A DNA stretch of 64,000 nt from Streptomyces stelliscabiei (GCF_014873495.1 NZ_JADBGF010000001.1:1612001-1676000), one strand, 5' to 3'; counted from the first letter of the stretch, positions 9,146-18,535 are shown. Numbers and translations: made by a program. Notes: generated by a model not told the origin, from the letters alone.

Positions 9146-10894
9146 ATGGACAGCCGCCGCCCCCCGCTCGCGCCCGTGTTCCGCAGTCTGCCGGAGTATG
9201 TGCGGCACTGGGCCGAGACCACCCCCGACCGCCGGGCGTTCACCTTCGTCGACCATCCGGCGCCGCACTCGCGGGGCGTCCACCGCACCCTGACCTGGCG
9301 CAGGCTGGACCTGCGGATGCGCGCCGTGGCCGCCCGGCTCGCGGCGGAGGCCGAACCCGGCGCGCGGGTCGCGGTGCTGTGCCCGCAGGGGACGGAGTAC
9401 GTCACCGCCTTCCTCGGGGCGCTCGCCGCCGGTCTGGTCGCCGTACCGCTGTATCCGCCCGGTCTGCCCGGGCAGGGCGACCGGCTGTCGGCGGTCCTGA
9501 CGGACGCCTCCCCGGCGGTCGTCGTCACGACGGGCCACGCCCTCGCCGAGGTGCGCGAGGCGTGCGCGGGCCGGGACGTGAAGGTCGTCGCCGTGGACCA
9601 CGTGCCCGACGCCGCCGCCGACGACCCGCGTCCGGCCGAGCCCGACGCCGACGCCCTCGCCTACCTCCAGTACACCTCGGGTTCGACCCGCACCCCGGCG
9701 GGCGTGGAGATCACCCATGGCAACGTCGTCGCCAACGCCCGCCAGGCGCTGGCCGCCTACGGTGCCGACGCGCATCCGGTGAGCTTCGTGGGCTGGCTGC
9801 CGCTCTACCACGACATGGGGCTGGTGCTGAGTGTCGCGGCGCCGGTGGTGCGGGGGCTGCTGTCGGTGCTCATGGATCCCGTGGCCTTCCTGCACGAGCC
9901 CGTGCGCTGGCTGCGGCTGCTGGCCGCGCACCCGCGGGCGCTCAGCGCGGCGCCCAACTTCGCCTTCGACTACTGCGCCTCGGCCGTCACCGAGCCGCAG
10001 AAGGCCGGGCTGCGGCTGGACGGGGTCTTCGCGCTGATCAACGGCAGCGAGCCGGTGCGCCCCGGCACCGCCGACCGTTTCCACGCCGCGTTCGCCGCGC
10101 AGGGGCTCGCCGAGGGGACGCACTGTCCGTCGTACGGGCTGGCCGAGGCGACCGTCTTCGTCAGCGCCGCTCGCCCCGGGCAGCCGCTGCGCGCGTTCGC
10201 GCTCGACCGTGACGCCCTGGCCACCGGGAAGGCGCTGCCCGCGCGGCCCGACGACCCGAGGGCCGTGCTGCTGGCCGGCTGCGGCGCTCCGGCGGGCCAG
10301 CGGGTGCGGATCACGGACCCGGTGTCGCGGGCCGCGCTCGCGGAGGGCGAGGTCGGCGAGATCTGGGTGCAGGGGCCCAACGTGGGGCGGGGGTACCGCA
10401 ACCAGGACCGGCAGACGCGGCTGGTCTTCGGCGCCGTACCGGCCGAGGGCACGGCGGCGCCGGGCGGGTGGCTGCGGACGGGTGACCTGGGGACGGTTCT
10501 GGACGGGCAGTTGCTCGTCACCGGGAGGCTGAAGGACCTCATCGTCGTCGACGGGCGCAACCACTACCCGCAGGACGTGGAGGCCACGGCCCAGGAGACG
10601 CATCCGGCCGTACGGCGGGACCGGCTCGCCGCGTTCGGTGTGCCGGGCGGCTCCGGGGAGCGGGTGGTCGTGGTCGCGGAGCACGCGCGCGGTGTGCCGC
10701 TCGCCGACATCGACGTACCGGACCTCGTACGGACGGTGCGGGCCGCCGTGTCCGCCCGGCACGGGCTGCGGCTGTCCGACGTCGTCCTCGTCCCGCCGGG
10801 CACGGTGCCCCGGACGTCCAGCGGGAAGGTCTCGCGGGCGCTGACCCGTGAACGCTATCTGGCGGGGGCCTATGCGGCGGGGGGCGCGCGGTGA
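9146..10894 (+). CDS. fadD32: FadD32-type long-chain fatty acyl-AMP ligase
   Basis: The protein is 582 aa, an ANL adenylating enzyme. The P-loop motif reads YLQYTSGSTRTPAG, with FadD32-like Arg-Thr-Pro. Other shared blocks are LPLYHDMGL, SAAPNFAFDYC, INGSEPV, PSYGLAEATVFVS, WLRTGDLG, VDGRNHYPQDVEATAQE and PRTSSGKVSR. FadD32 activates a fatty acid as acyl-AMP and loads it on the N-terminal ACP of Pks13 without CoA. ATG 9146 is preceded by AGGAG; a nearby ATG at 9139 is out of frame. The stop overlaps the GTG start of the next gene by 4 bp (GTGA), implying translational coupling to its probable partner. The symbol is by similarity to the mycobacterial protein. Confidence 0.9.
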   Translation: MDSRRPPLAPVFRSLPEYVRHWAETTPDRRAFTFVDHPAPHSRGVHRTLTWRRLDLRMRAVAARLAAEAEPGARVAVLCPQGTEYVTAFLGALAAGLVAVPLYPPGLPGQGDRLSAVLTDASPAVVVTTGHALAEVREACAGRDVKVVAVDHVPDAAADDPRPAEPDADALAYLQYTSGSTRTPAGVEITHGNVVANARQALAAYGADAHPVSFVGWLPLYHDMGLVLSVAAPVVRGLLSVLMDPVAFLHEPVRWLRLLAAHPRALSAAPNFAFDYCASAVTEPQKAGLRLDGVFALINGSEPVRPGTADRFHAAFAAQGLAEGTHCPSYGLAEATVFVSAARPGQPLRAFALDRDALATGKALPARPDDPRAVLLAGCGAPAGQRVRITDPVSRAALAEGEVGEIWVQGPNVGRGYRNQDRQTRLVFGAVPAEGTAAPGGWLRTGDLGTVLDGQLLVTGRLKDLIVVDGRNHYPQDVEATAQETHPAVRRDRLAAFGVPGGSGERVVVVAEHARGVPLADIDVPDLVRTVRAAVSARHGLRLSDVVLVPPGTVPRTSSGKVSRALTRERYLAGAYAAGGAR

Positions 10895-13800
10895 GGGTCG
10901 TCAGGGACGACGAGGGCGGCCCGCGCGGGCGGGTTCCGGTCGGTGCGCGGGGCGCGCTGCGGCGGCTGATCGCCGAGCGGGTGGCCTTCTGGAGCGGTAC
11001 GGCCGCCGAGGACGTGCCGATGGACCTGCCCCTCGCGGAGCTCGGGATGTCCTCGCGGGACGCGGTCGTGCTGGCCGGCGAGCTGTCCCGGGCGACGGGT
11101 CTGGAGCTGCCGGCGACGCTGCTGTGGGAGGCGACCACCGGGGACGCGCTGGTGGCGCGGCTGTGCGCCCCGGCGGCGGAGAGCGCGCCCGTGGCGGCCC
11201 CGCCGCCGGGGGCGCCCCCGGCGCCCGGTGAGCCGGTGGCGGTCGTCGGGGTCGGCTGCCGGCTGCCCGGGGGCGTGCGCGGACCGGCGGAGTACTGGCG
11301 GTCGCTGCTCGACGGCGTCGACGCGATCCGGCGGGTTCCGGAGGACCGCTGGCGTGACTTCACGCCGTACCCGCCGGCCGACGCGCTCCCGTACGGCGGC
11401 TATCTGGACGACATCGCCGGGTTCGACGCGGACTTCTTCCGCATCACCCCGCGCGAGGCGGCGGTGATGGACCCGCAGCAGCGGATCCTCCTGGAGGTCG
11501 TCCACGAGACCCTCGACCATGCCGCCGTCCCGGCCGCGTCCCTCGCGGGCAGCGCCACCGGTGTCTTCGTCGGGATCTCCGCGTCCGAGTACGGACAGCT
11601 CACCGGCGCCGACCCGGCCGCCGTCGACCCCTGGGCGCCGGCCGGCGGGGCACTGAGCGTGACGGCGGGCCGGCTGGCGTACGTCCTGGACACGCGCGGG
11701 CCGAGCATGGCCGTCGACACCGCGTGTTCGTCGTCGCTGGTGGCCGTGCACCACGCGTGCGTCAGCCTGCGCACGGGCGAGAGCGATCTCGCGATCGCCG
11801 CCGGGGTGAATCTGCTGCTCTCCCCGACCGTCACGGTCGCGTTCCGGCGGGCGGGCGCCCTCGCGCCCGACGGGCGGTGCAAGCCGTTCTCGGCGGTCGC
11901 CGACGGCATCGGCCGGGGCGAGGGGTGCGCGGCCGTGCTGTTGAAACGGCTGTCCGACGCCGAACGGGACGGCGACCGGATCCTCGCCGTCGTCCGTGCC
12001 ACCGCCGTCAACTCCGACGGCCGCTCGGGCGGTCTCCTGGCCCCCAACCCGGCCGCCCAGCGGGCTCTGCTGGGCACCGCCTACGCGCGGGCCGGCCTGT
12101 CCCCCGCGCGCATCGACCACGTCGAGGCGCACGGCACCGGCACCCCGCTCGGCGACCCGATCGAGGCGGGCGCCCTCGGTGCCGTCCTCGGCCCCGGCCG
12201 CGACCCCGACCAGCCCCTGCTCCTGGGCTCGGTCAAGGGCAACCTGGGGCACCTGGAGTCCGCGGCGGGCATCGCCGGTCTGGTGAAGACGGTGCTCGCG
12301 CTCCACCACGACCTGATTCCGCCCTCGCTGCACTGCGCCGGGGGCAGCGCCCTGGAGGACGACGTACGGCTGCGGGTGGTGACGGAGGCCGAGCCGTGGC
12401 CCCGATACGGGGGCACGGCCACGGCCGGGGTCTCCGGGTTCGGGTTCGGCGGCACCAACGCCCACGCGGTGCTGGAGGAGTGGTCGCCCGGCGCCGTCCT
12501 CCCGCCCCCCGCCGAGGAGCCCGCCGCCCGGCTGCACGTCCTCTCCGACATCGACGTCGCGCGCGTCCGGGACACCGCCGCCCGGCTGGCGGAGTGGCTC
12601 GGCACGCCCGAGGGGAGCACCGCCCGTCCGGCCGACGTGGCGCGCACGCTCGCCGGACGTGCGGGACGGGGGCGGGTACGGGCCGCGATCGTGGCCGGCG
12701 GCCCGGCCGAACTGGCGGAGGGTCTGGGTGCGTTGGCCGGGGGCCGGGCGCACGAGCGGGTGGTGGTGGGCGACGGGGACCGCGTCGGCCCCGGCCCGGT
12801 GTGGGTGTTCTCCGGGTACGGCAGCCAGTGGCCCGGGATGGGACGCCGACTGCTCGCCGAGGAACCGGCCTTCGCCGCGGCCGTGGAGAAGCTCGACGCG
12901 CACCTGGCCCCCGAGTGCGGGCTCTCCCTCTACGACCACCTGGCCACCGGCGACGGCCTGGACCGGCTGGAGGTGGCTCAACCCGTCCTCTTCGGGCTGC
13001 AGTTGGCGCTGGCGGAGCTGTGGCGGGCGCACGGGGTCGAGCCCGTCGCCGTCATCGGGCACTCCCTGGGCGAGGTGGCCGCCGCGGTCTGCGCGGGCGC
13101 GCTGGAGGTGGCGGACGCGGCCCGTGTGGTCGCCGTACGGGCCCGGCTGCTCGGCGGGCTGCGGGGCGGGGCCATGGCGGTGGTGGACCTCGCCGACGAC
13201 GAACTCGACGTCCTGGCACGGGACTTCCCGGGCGTCCATGTCGCCGTGCACTCCTCGCCCGGCCAGAAGGTGGTCACCGGGGAGGAGGAGCCGGTGGCCC
13301 GGCTGGTGCGCCGGCTGGAGGCGCAGGGGCGGGCCGCGCGGGCGATGCGGGTGGCCGGGGCGGGTCATTCGCCGCAGGTGGAGCCGCTGCTGGCGCAGTT
13401 GACGGCGGAGCTGGCGGACATCCGGGGCGGGCGCCCGCGCGTCCCCGTCTACTCCACCGTGCTCGACGACCCGCGCGGCGACTGCTTGTTCGACGCGGTG
13501 CACTGGGCCGCCAATCTGCGCAGACCCGTGCGCCTGGACCGGGCGGTCGCCGCTGCCGCCGCCGACGGTCACACCGCGTTCGTCGAAGTCTCCCCCCACC
13601 CGGTCCTGACCCGGGCGATCACGGACACCGCCCCCGGAGTCCTGGCCCTCGGCACCCTCCAGCGCGACGCCGACACCGCCGCCGGGTTCCTCACCCGGGT
13701 GGGCACCCTGCAGACCGCCGGGCTGCGGCTTCCCCCGCCTGCGGGCCGCGTCATCGACCTGCCCGGGCCCCGGTGGCGGCACACGCGGCACTGGTGGACG

Positions 13801-15282
13801 GACGGGAGGGCGGGCCTCGCTGCGCCGCCCTCCCCCGCGCGGGCGGACGGCGGCGGTGCGTACGGCGGGGTCCACGTGACGGCGGAGACCCGCGTGGTGC
13901 CCGTACGGCCGGGAGCGGACCCCATAGCGGTGGGCAGGGACGAGGGCACCGGGCCGGAGGGGAGCGGCCTGACGGAAACGTGGCACGCGGCGGACCCCGC
14001 CTCGGTGGCCGCCCGCCTCTGCCACCACATCGCCACCGTCACCGGGCACCCCCCGACCCGCATCACCCCGGCCACCGCGCTCGCCGACCTGGGCCTGGAC
14101 TCCCTGATGGCCGTCCGCGTCCGCACCGCCCTGGAACGCGAGTTCGGCGTCGAACTCCCCCTGCGCGACCTGCTGAGCGCCACCACGGTCGAGGCCATGG
14201 CGAACCGGGTCCAGCGGGCGCTGCCGGGCGGGGCGACCCCGGCCACGGGAGACGGCCGACGGTCGGCACCGGCGAAGACGAGCGGCGGACACGCTCCGGC
14301 GCGAGCGGCGCAGGACCTGGACGAGGCCTCCCTGCCCGACGCCTCCTCGGCGCTCCGCGAGACCGCACGGGCGCGGGCCGACGGGTCGGCAGCGGAGGAC
14401 TCCCCGCCGCGGACCCGCGACACCTCCGACGCCCTCCCCCGGCGCCTGCCCGGCCGACGCTCCGGCTCCCACCCGCTGCTCCACCCCCTCCACACCTCGG
14501 GCCCGTACCCCCCGCTCTTCCTCGTCCACGCGGCGGGCGGCACCACCGACGTGTACCGCCCGCTCGTGGAACGGCTCGGCGGGGAGCGGCCGGTGTACGG
14601 GCTGGAGCGGACCGGCGAGGTCCGTACGGTCGTCGAGAAGGCGAGCCGGTACGCCGAGGCGGTGGCCGCCGCGCACCCCGACGGGCCCTGTCTGCTGGGC
14701 GGTTGGTCGTTCGGCGGCTTCGTCGCCCAGGAGGCGGCACGGCAGCTGACGGCCGCCGGACGGGACGTGCGGCTGGTCGTACTCCTCGACTCCGTACGGC
14801 CGCTGCCCCGTCCCGAGGGCGGCGAGGCCGAGCGGATCCGCGCGCACTTCACCGGCTTTGCCCGTCACGTCGCCGACGCGTACGGAGTCGAACTGGACCT
14901 GCCGTACGACGAGTTAGCGGCGACGGTGGACGACCGTGAGCGCGTCGAGAGGGTGCTGCGGGCGCTGCGGGAGGCGGCCGACGTGCCACGGGCCGCCCTC
15001 GACCACCAGCGGGACTCCTATCTGGACCTGCGGATCGGCGAGGCGCACCGGCCGGGCCGGTACGACGGGCGGGTCCTGCTGTACCGGGCCACCGAGCCCG
15101 CCCCGCACACCGTGCGCGACCCCGCGTACGAGCGGGACGACGAGGCGCTCGGGTGGGACGAGGTGTGCCCGCGCCTGACCGTCGTCCGGGTCACGGGTCA
15201 CCATCTCTCGCTGCTGGACCCGCCGAACGTCGACGAGATCGCCGCCCATCTGCGGTGGCGGCTCGCCGGGGAGACCCGCTGA
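10891..15282 (+). CDS. pks13: Pks13-type condensing polyketide synthase (ACP-KS-AT-ACP-TE)
   Basis: The protein is 1463 aa. Residues 20-90 form an N-terminal ACP with ELGMSSRDAV (Ser55 as phosphopantetheine site; SSRDAV is the form seen in mycobacterial Pks13). KS spans about 112-545 with Cys279 (DTACSSS), His414 (EAHGTG) and His454 (GNLGHLE). AT spans about 630-940 with Ser725 (GHSLGE). The C-terminal ACP has Ser1071 (GLDSLMAV), and a thioesterase follows from about 1210 with Ser1273 (GWSFGG) and a late His in VTGHHLSLLD. The TE also shares HQRDSYLDLR and YDGRVLLYR with Pks13. There is no KR, DH or ER. In mycobacteria this enzyme performs Claisen condensation of two fatty chains into an alpha-alkyl beta-ketoacyl product. 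The linker before the TE is Ser/Ala-rich. Chain lengths and product are unknown. Confidence 0.92.
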   Translation: MRVVRDDEGGPRGRVPVGARGALRRLIAERVAFWSGTAAEDVPMDLPLAELGMSSRDAVVLAGELSRATGLELPATLLWEATTGDALVARLCAPAAESAPVAAPPPGAPPAPGEPVAVVGVGCRLPGGVRGPAEYWRSLLDGVDAIRRVPEDRWRDFTPYPPADALPYGGYLDDIAGFDADFFRITPREAAVMDPQQRILLEVVHETLDHAAVPAASLAGSATGVFVGISASEYGQLTGADPAAVDPWAPAGGALSVTAGRLAYVLDTRGPSMAVDTACSSSLVAVHHACVSLRTGESDLAIAAGVNLLLSPTVTVAFRRAGALAPDGRCKPFSAVADGIGRGEGCAAVLLKRLSDAERDGDRILAVVRATAVNSDGRSGGLLAPNPAAQRALLGTAYARAGLSPARIDHVEAHGTGTPLGDPIEAGALGAVLGPGRDPDQPLLLGSVKGNLGHLESAAGIAGLVKTVLALHHDLIPPSLHCAGGSALEDDVRLRVVTEAEPWPRYGGTATAGVSGFGFGGTNAHAVLEEWSPGAVLPPPAEEPAARLHVLSDIDVARVRDTAARLAEWLGTPEGSTARPADVARTLAGRAGRGRVRAAIVAGGPAELAEGLGALAGGRAHERVVVGDGDRVGPGPVWVFSGYGSQWPGMGRRLLAEEPAFAAAVEKLDAHLAPECGLSLYDHLATGDGLDRLEVAQPVLFGLQLALAELWRAHGVEPVAVIGHSLGEVAAAVCAGALEVADAARVVAVRARLLGGLRGGAMAVVDLADDELDVLARDFPGVHVAVHSSPGQKVVTGEEEPVARLVRRLEAQGRAARAMRVAGAGHSPQVEPLLAQLTAELADIRGGRPRVPVYSTVLDDPRGDCLFDAVHWAANLRRPVRLDRAVAAAAADGHTAFVEVSPHPVLTRAITDTAPGVLALGTLQRDADTAAGFLTRVGTLQTAGLRLPPPAGRVIDLPGPRWRHTRHWWTDGRAGLAAPPSPARADGGGAYGGVHVTAETRVVPVRPGADPIAVGRDEGTGPEGSGLTETWHAADPASVAARLCHHIATVTGHPPTRITPATALADLGLDSLMAVRVRTALEREFGVELPLRDLLSATTVEAMANRVQRALPGGATPATGDGRRSAPAKTSGGHAPARAAQDLDEASLPDASSALRETARARADGSAAEDSPPRTRDTSDALPRRLPGRRSGSHPLLHPLHTSGPYPPLFLVHAAGGTTDVYRPLVERLGGERPVYGLERTGEVRTVVEKASRYAEAVAAAHPDGPCLLGGWSFGGFVAQEAARQLTAAGRDVRLVVLLDSVRPLPRPEGGEAERIRAHFTGFARHVADAYGVELDLPYDELAATVDDRERVERVLRALREAADVPRAALDHQRDSYLDLRIGEAHRPGRYDGRVLLYRATEPAPHTVRDPAYERDDEALGWDEVCPRLTVVRVTGHHLSLLDPPNVDEIAAHLRWRLAGETR

Positions 15283-15304
15283 ACACGATCCGAGGAGAGC
15301 CGCC

Positions 15305-16321
15305 ATGTCCGACCGCACGCACCACACCACCCGCACCGCCGACCGGCACGACGGCGTCACCGGATCGTCCCGGCGCTCCGTCACCAGAGCGGCGGCCGCC
15401 ACCGCGCTGGCCGCCCTCGTCGGGTCGGCCGGCGCGACGACCGCCGCCGCGGCCGACCGCCGGACCGCCGCCCCCGGCGCCCGGTCCGTCACCCGCCTCG
15501 GCCCCCGTACCCTCGACCTCTCCCTCCCCTCCGCCGCGCTGGGCGGCAACGCCCCGGTCCGGCTGATCCTCCCCTCCTCCTTCGACGCACGGCCCGCCCG
15601 GACCTATCCCGTGCTGTATCTCCTCCACGGCGCCCACGACGACTACACGTCATGGACCCGGGAGACGGACGTCGAGGCGTTCACGGCGGGCCGGGAGCTG
15701 ATCGTGGCGATGCCGGACGCGGGGCCGACCGGCATCCCCACCGCCTGGCGCGAGGGCCCCGACTACGAGACGTTCCAGGTCTCCGAGGTCCCGGCGCTGC
15801 TCGCCCGCGACTACCGGGCGTCCGGCGTCCGGGTGGTCGCGGGGGTCTCCACCGGCGGCTACGGCGCGATGGCGCACGCGGCACGTCATCCGGGGACGTT
15901 CAGGGCGGCGGCCTCGTACAGCGGCATCCTCGACACCACGGCACCCGGGGTGCCGAGCCTGATGGACGCCATCGTGAGCCGCGAGAACCTGGACCCCCGG
16001 TCCCTGTGGGGCCATCCGGTCCTGAACCTGCTCACCTGGCGGGACTTCAACCCCCGCTCCCGGGCGGCGGGGCTGCGCGGCACCGCCCTGTACGTGTCGA
16101 GCGGCAGCGGAGTGGTCGGCGGCCTCGGCGACTGGCTCCCGGAGGCGCTGGAGAGTCTGCTCTGGCCGTCCGCGCACGCCTTCACGGACGCGCTCGCGGT
16201 GCTCCGGGTGCCGGTGACCACCCATTTCTACGCGGGCGGAGGCCATGGCTGGGCCTACTGGAAGCGGGAGTTCGCCGCGTCGTGGCCGATGCTCGCCGGT
16301 GCGCTGGGGGTGCCGGCGTGA
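15305..16321 (+). CDS. Secreted PF00756 esterase, antigen-85/esterase-D class
   Basis: The protein is 338 aa. A Tat-type signal (SRRSVTRAAAATALAAL) is cut near residue 50. The alpha/beta-hydrolase core shows PVLYLLHGAHDDYTSW, nucleophile Ser182 in GVSTGGYG, and the catalytic His in GGGHGWAYW. PF00756 includes the mycolyltransferases FbpA-C as well as ordinary esterases, and sequence alone does not separate these here. It starts 22 bp after the synthase stop with GGAGAG upstream, so it is very likely co-transcribed. In mycobacteria fbp genes also lie beside the pks13 cluster, so a role as acyltransferase or hydrolase for the exported product is a reasonable inference. Confidence 0.8.
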   Translation: MSDRTHHTTRTADRHDGVTGSSRRSVTRAAAATALAALVGSAGATTAAAADRRTAAPGARSVTRLGPRTLDLSLPSAALGGNAPVRLILPSSFDARPARTYPVLYLLHGAHDDYTSWTRETDVEAFTAGRELIVAMPDAGPTGIPTAWREGPDYETFQVSEVPALLARDYRASGVRVVAGVSTGGYGAMAHAARHPGTFRAAASYSGILDTTAPGVPSLMDAIVSRENLDPRSLWGHPVLNLLTWRDFNPRSRAAGLRGTALYVSSGSGVVGGLGDWLPEALESLLWPSAHAFTDALAVLRVPVTTHFYAGGGHGWAYWKREFAASWPMLAGALGVPA

Positions 16322-16443
16322 GGCCGGTGGCGTCGGGGAACGGAACGGAGCGCGGGGGGCGTACGTCCTACTCGGGACTTGCCCCTCGCCCCACGGGCAC
16401 CGGCCCGCGGGTGAGCCGCTTCCGGGTGAAAGGAGGGTCCGCC

Positions 16444-17676
16444 GTGGCTGCCCCCACCCCGCCGTACGGCGTACCGAACGGTCCCGGCGCCCCCCTTGTG
16501 CCGCCCGAACTGGTCCAACTGCTGCGTGACGAGCTGGAGACCGTCGCCGACCATGTGGAGGAGGAGGTGCGCAGACAGGTCCCGGAGTACGCCTCCCGGT
16601 CGGCCGACGGGGCCAGCCGCGCACTCCTCAGATCGGGGGTCGTCCAGGCGCTCACCCTGTTCGTCGACCACATCGCCGATCCGCGCGGCCGGGGAGACTC
16701 GATCACCGCGATCTATCACGAGTTGGGGCGCGGCGAGGCGCTGGAGGGCCACAGCCTCGAAACACTGCAGTCCGCGCTGCGGGTCGGGGGGCTGCACGCC
16801 TGGCGGCTGCTGGGCCGCACGACGGAGGAACTCGGCCTGGACTCCTCGGTCATGGCCAGGCTGGGTGAGCTGGCGTTCCGGACGGTGCACGAGGTGGCCG
16901 AGGCCGCGGCGGCGGGGTACGCGGAGGGACAGCTGCGCAGCACGGACGAGCTGGAACGGCGCCGGGGGCGGCTGCTCGCCCTGTTGCTGGGCGACAGGCC
17001 GGTGTTGCCGGAGGCGGTGCGCGACCTGGCGCACGGCGCCCGGTGGTCCGTGCCGACGCACGTCGCGGTCGTCGTCCTCGCGGCCTCGCCCGACCGGCGG
17101 GAGGAGCGGCCGTTGGCCGCCGCCGGGGCGCTGGTGGACATGGAGTCCCGGCCACCACGGATGCTCGTGCCCGACCCGGACGGCTCGGGCGGCTTCGGCG
17201 GCCGGGCGTTCACGCTCGCGCTGCGGGGACGGCCGGCGGCGATCGGGCCTTCGGTTCCTCTCACGGAGGCCGCCAGATCCCTGCGCTGGGCCACCCGTGC
17301 GCTCGGGTTGATGGGGCGCGGCATCCTGCCCCGGCAGGGCGTGGTGCGCTGCGCGGACCATCTGTCGACCCTGCTGCTGCACAGCGACGAACCGATGCTC
17401 GCCCAGCTCCGGTCACAGGTACTGGCCCCGCTGGACACGGTCGCGGAGGGGCCGCGCGGCCGGCTCGCCGAGACCCTGCTGGCGTGGCTGCTCGGCGGCA
17501 GCAACGTGCCCGATGTCGCGGCCCGCCTCCACATCCACCCGCAGACCGTCCGCTACCGCCTGCGGCAGCTGGAGAAGCTCTTCGGCGACGCCCTGCACGA
17601 CCCCGGCACCCGGCTGGACCTCATCCTCGCCCTGCGCGCGGAGGCATCGCGGGACGACGACACGTCCACCGCATAG
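16444..17676 (+). CDS. PucR/CdaR-type transcriptional regulator
   Basis: The protein is 410 aa. The C-terminal 60 residues form the PucR helix-turn-helix: LLAWLLGGSNVPDVAARLHIHPQ, then VRYRLRQLEKLFG. The N-terminal 170 residues are helical, with a His/Leu-rich sensor-like region, and the middle carries a GGDEF-like degenerate alpha/beta fold typical of the family. GTG 16444 follows a very strong AAAGGAGGG. The FasR activator of Streptomyces fatty acid synthesis belongs to the same class, so control of this lipid cluster is plausible but inferred. It lies 122 bp after the esterase and 141 bp before the cutinase, all on the plus strand. Confidence 0.8.
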   Translation: MAAPTPPYGVPNGPGAPLVPPELVQLLRDELETVADHVEEEVRRQVPEYASRSADGASRALLRSGVVQALTLFVDHIADPRGRGDSITAIYHELGRGEALEGHSLETLQSALRVGGLHAWRLLGRTTEELGLDSSVMARLGELAFRTVHEVAEAAAAGYAEGQLRSTDELERRRGRLLALLLGDRPVLPEAVRDLAHGARWSVPTHVAVVVLAASPDRREERPLAAAGALVDMESRPPRMLVPDPDGSGGFGGRAFTLALRGRPAAIGPSVPLTEAARSLRWATRALGLMGRGILPRQGVVRCADHLSTLLLHSDEPMLAQLRSQVLAPLDTVAEGPRGRLAETLLAWLLGGSNVPDVAARLHIHPQTVRYRLRQLEKLFGDALHDPGTRLDLILALRAEASRDDDTSTA

Positions 17677-17817
17677 GAATGCGGACGGACTCACCTCGGC
17701 ACAAAAACGAAGGTGAATTCTGAATTCCCGGCCATAACACAATGCCTGACCGAGCGAATACCTTCGGGACGTCCTTTTCCACAGGCGCAGCTCGCGCCCG
17801 ACCCGCAAAGGATCCCC

Positions 17818-18459
17818 ATGCGTATCCGCTTGTGCCTCGCCGCGCTCTCGCTGGCCGGCGGGGCCGGACTGGTCACCGTCTCGGCACCCACGGCCATGGC
17901 CGCGGCCTGCACGGACATCGACGTCGTGTCCGCCCGCGGCACCTTCGAGCCGGGCACGCTCGGCTTCATCGTCGGCGACCCCGTGTATTCCGCACTGCAG
18001 CAAAAACTCAACGGGAAATCCCTGTCCAGCTACAAGGTGAACTATCCCGCCGACCTTTCGCCCACCTCGGCCGCACAGGGAAACGCGGACCTGGTGAACC
18101 ATGTCCGGAGCCAGGCCGCCTCCTGTCCGAACCAGCGTTTCGTTCTGGTCGGCTATTCGCAGGGCGCGAACGTCGTCGACAACTCCATCGGCATCAGCAG
18201 CGCCGGCGCGGTGGTCGGCAGTCCCATCGTGGCCACCATCCCCGCCGCGCTGGAACCCCGGGTCTCCTCGGTGCTGCTGTTCGGCAACCCGATCCGGGCC
18301 ATCGGCAAGAGCGTCACCGGCGTCTACCAGAGCCGCACCCTCGACTTCTGCGCGACCGGTGACCCGGTGTGCCAGAGCGGCGGCGGCGACGTGGGCGCCC
18401 ACCTCGGCTACCGCGCGAACGCCGACGCGGCGGCGGCCTTCGCCGCGACCAAGGCCTGA
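17818..18459 (+). CDS. Secreted cutinase family serine esterase
   Basis: The protein is 213 aa, the normal size for cutinases. It has a signal peptide of about 28 residues (LAALSLAGGAGLVTV then AMAA). The catalytic Ser114 is in VGYSQGANVVD, and the Asp and His are in the loop CATGDPVCQSGGGDVGAHLGY. Four Cys residues (near ACTDID, SCPNQ, DFCATG and PVCQS) match the two conserved disulfides. It cleaves cutin, polyester or lipid ester bonds outside the cell. ATG 17818 follows AAAGGA. Mycobacterial Rv3802c, an essential cutinase-like esterase, lies between fadD32 and fbp genes. The present protein lacks its N-terminal membrane anchor, so orthology is unproven. Confidence 0.88.
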   Translation: MRIRLCLAALSLAGGAGLVTVSAPTAMAAACTDIDVVSARGTFEPGTLGFIVGDPVYSALQQKLNGKSLSSYKVNYPADLSPTSAAQGNADLVNHVRSQAASCPNQRFVLVGYSQGANVVDNSIGISSAGAVVGSPIVATIPAALEPRVSSVLLFGNPIRAIGKSVTGVYQSRTLDFCATGDPVCQSGGGDVGAHLGYRANADAAAAFAATKA

Positions 18460-18484
18460 CCGGTCCGGTCCCCCGCGACAGGGC

Positions 18485-18518
18485 GAAGGGCCCGGGAGGA
18501 GATCCTCCCGGGCCCTTC
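18485..18518. terminator. Strong 16-bp hairpin between convergent genes
   Basis: GAAGGGCCCGGGAGGA pairs perfectly with TCCTCCCGGGCCCTTC across a 2-nt gap (about a 4-nt loop in practice). It sits between the cutinase stop and the stop of the minus-strand hydrolase, so it can serve both directions. There is no T-run, as is common in Streptomyces. Confidence 0.85.
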
Positions 18519-18535
18519 CTCCATGGGGGCGCCGG

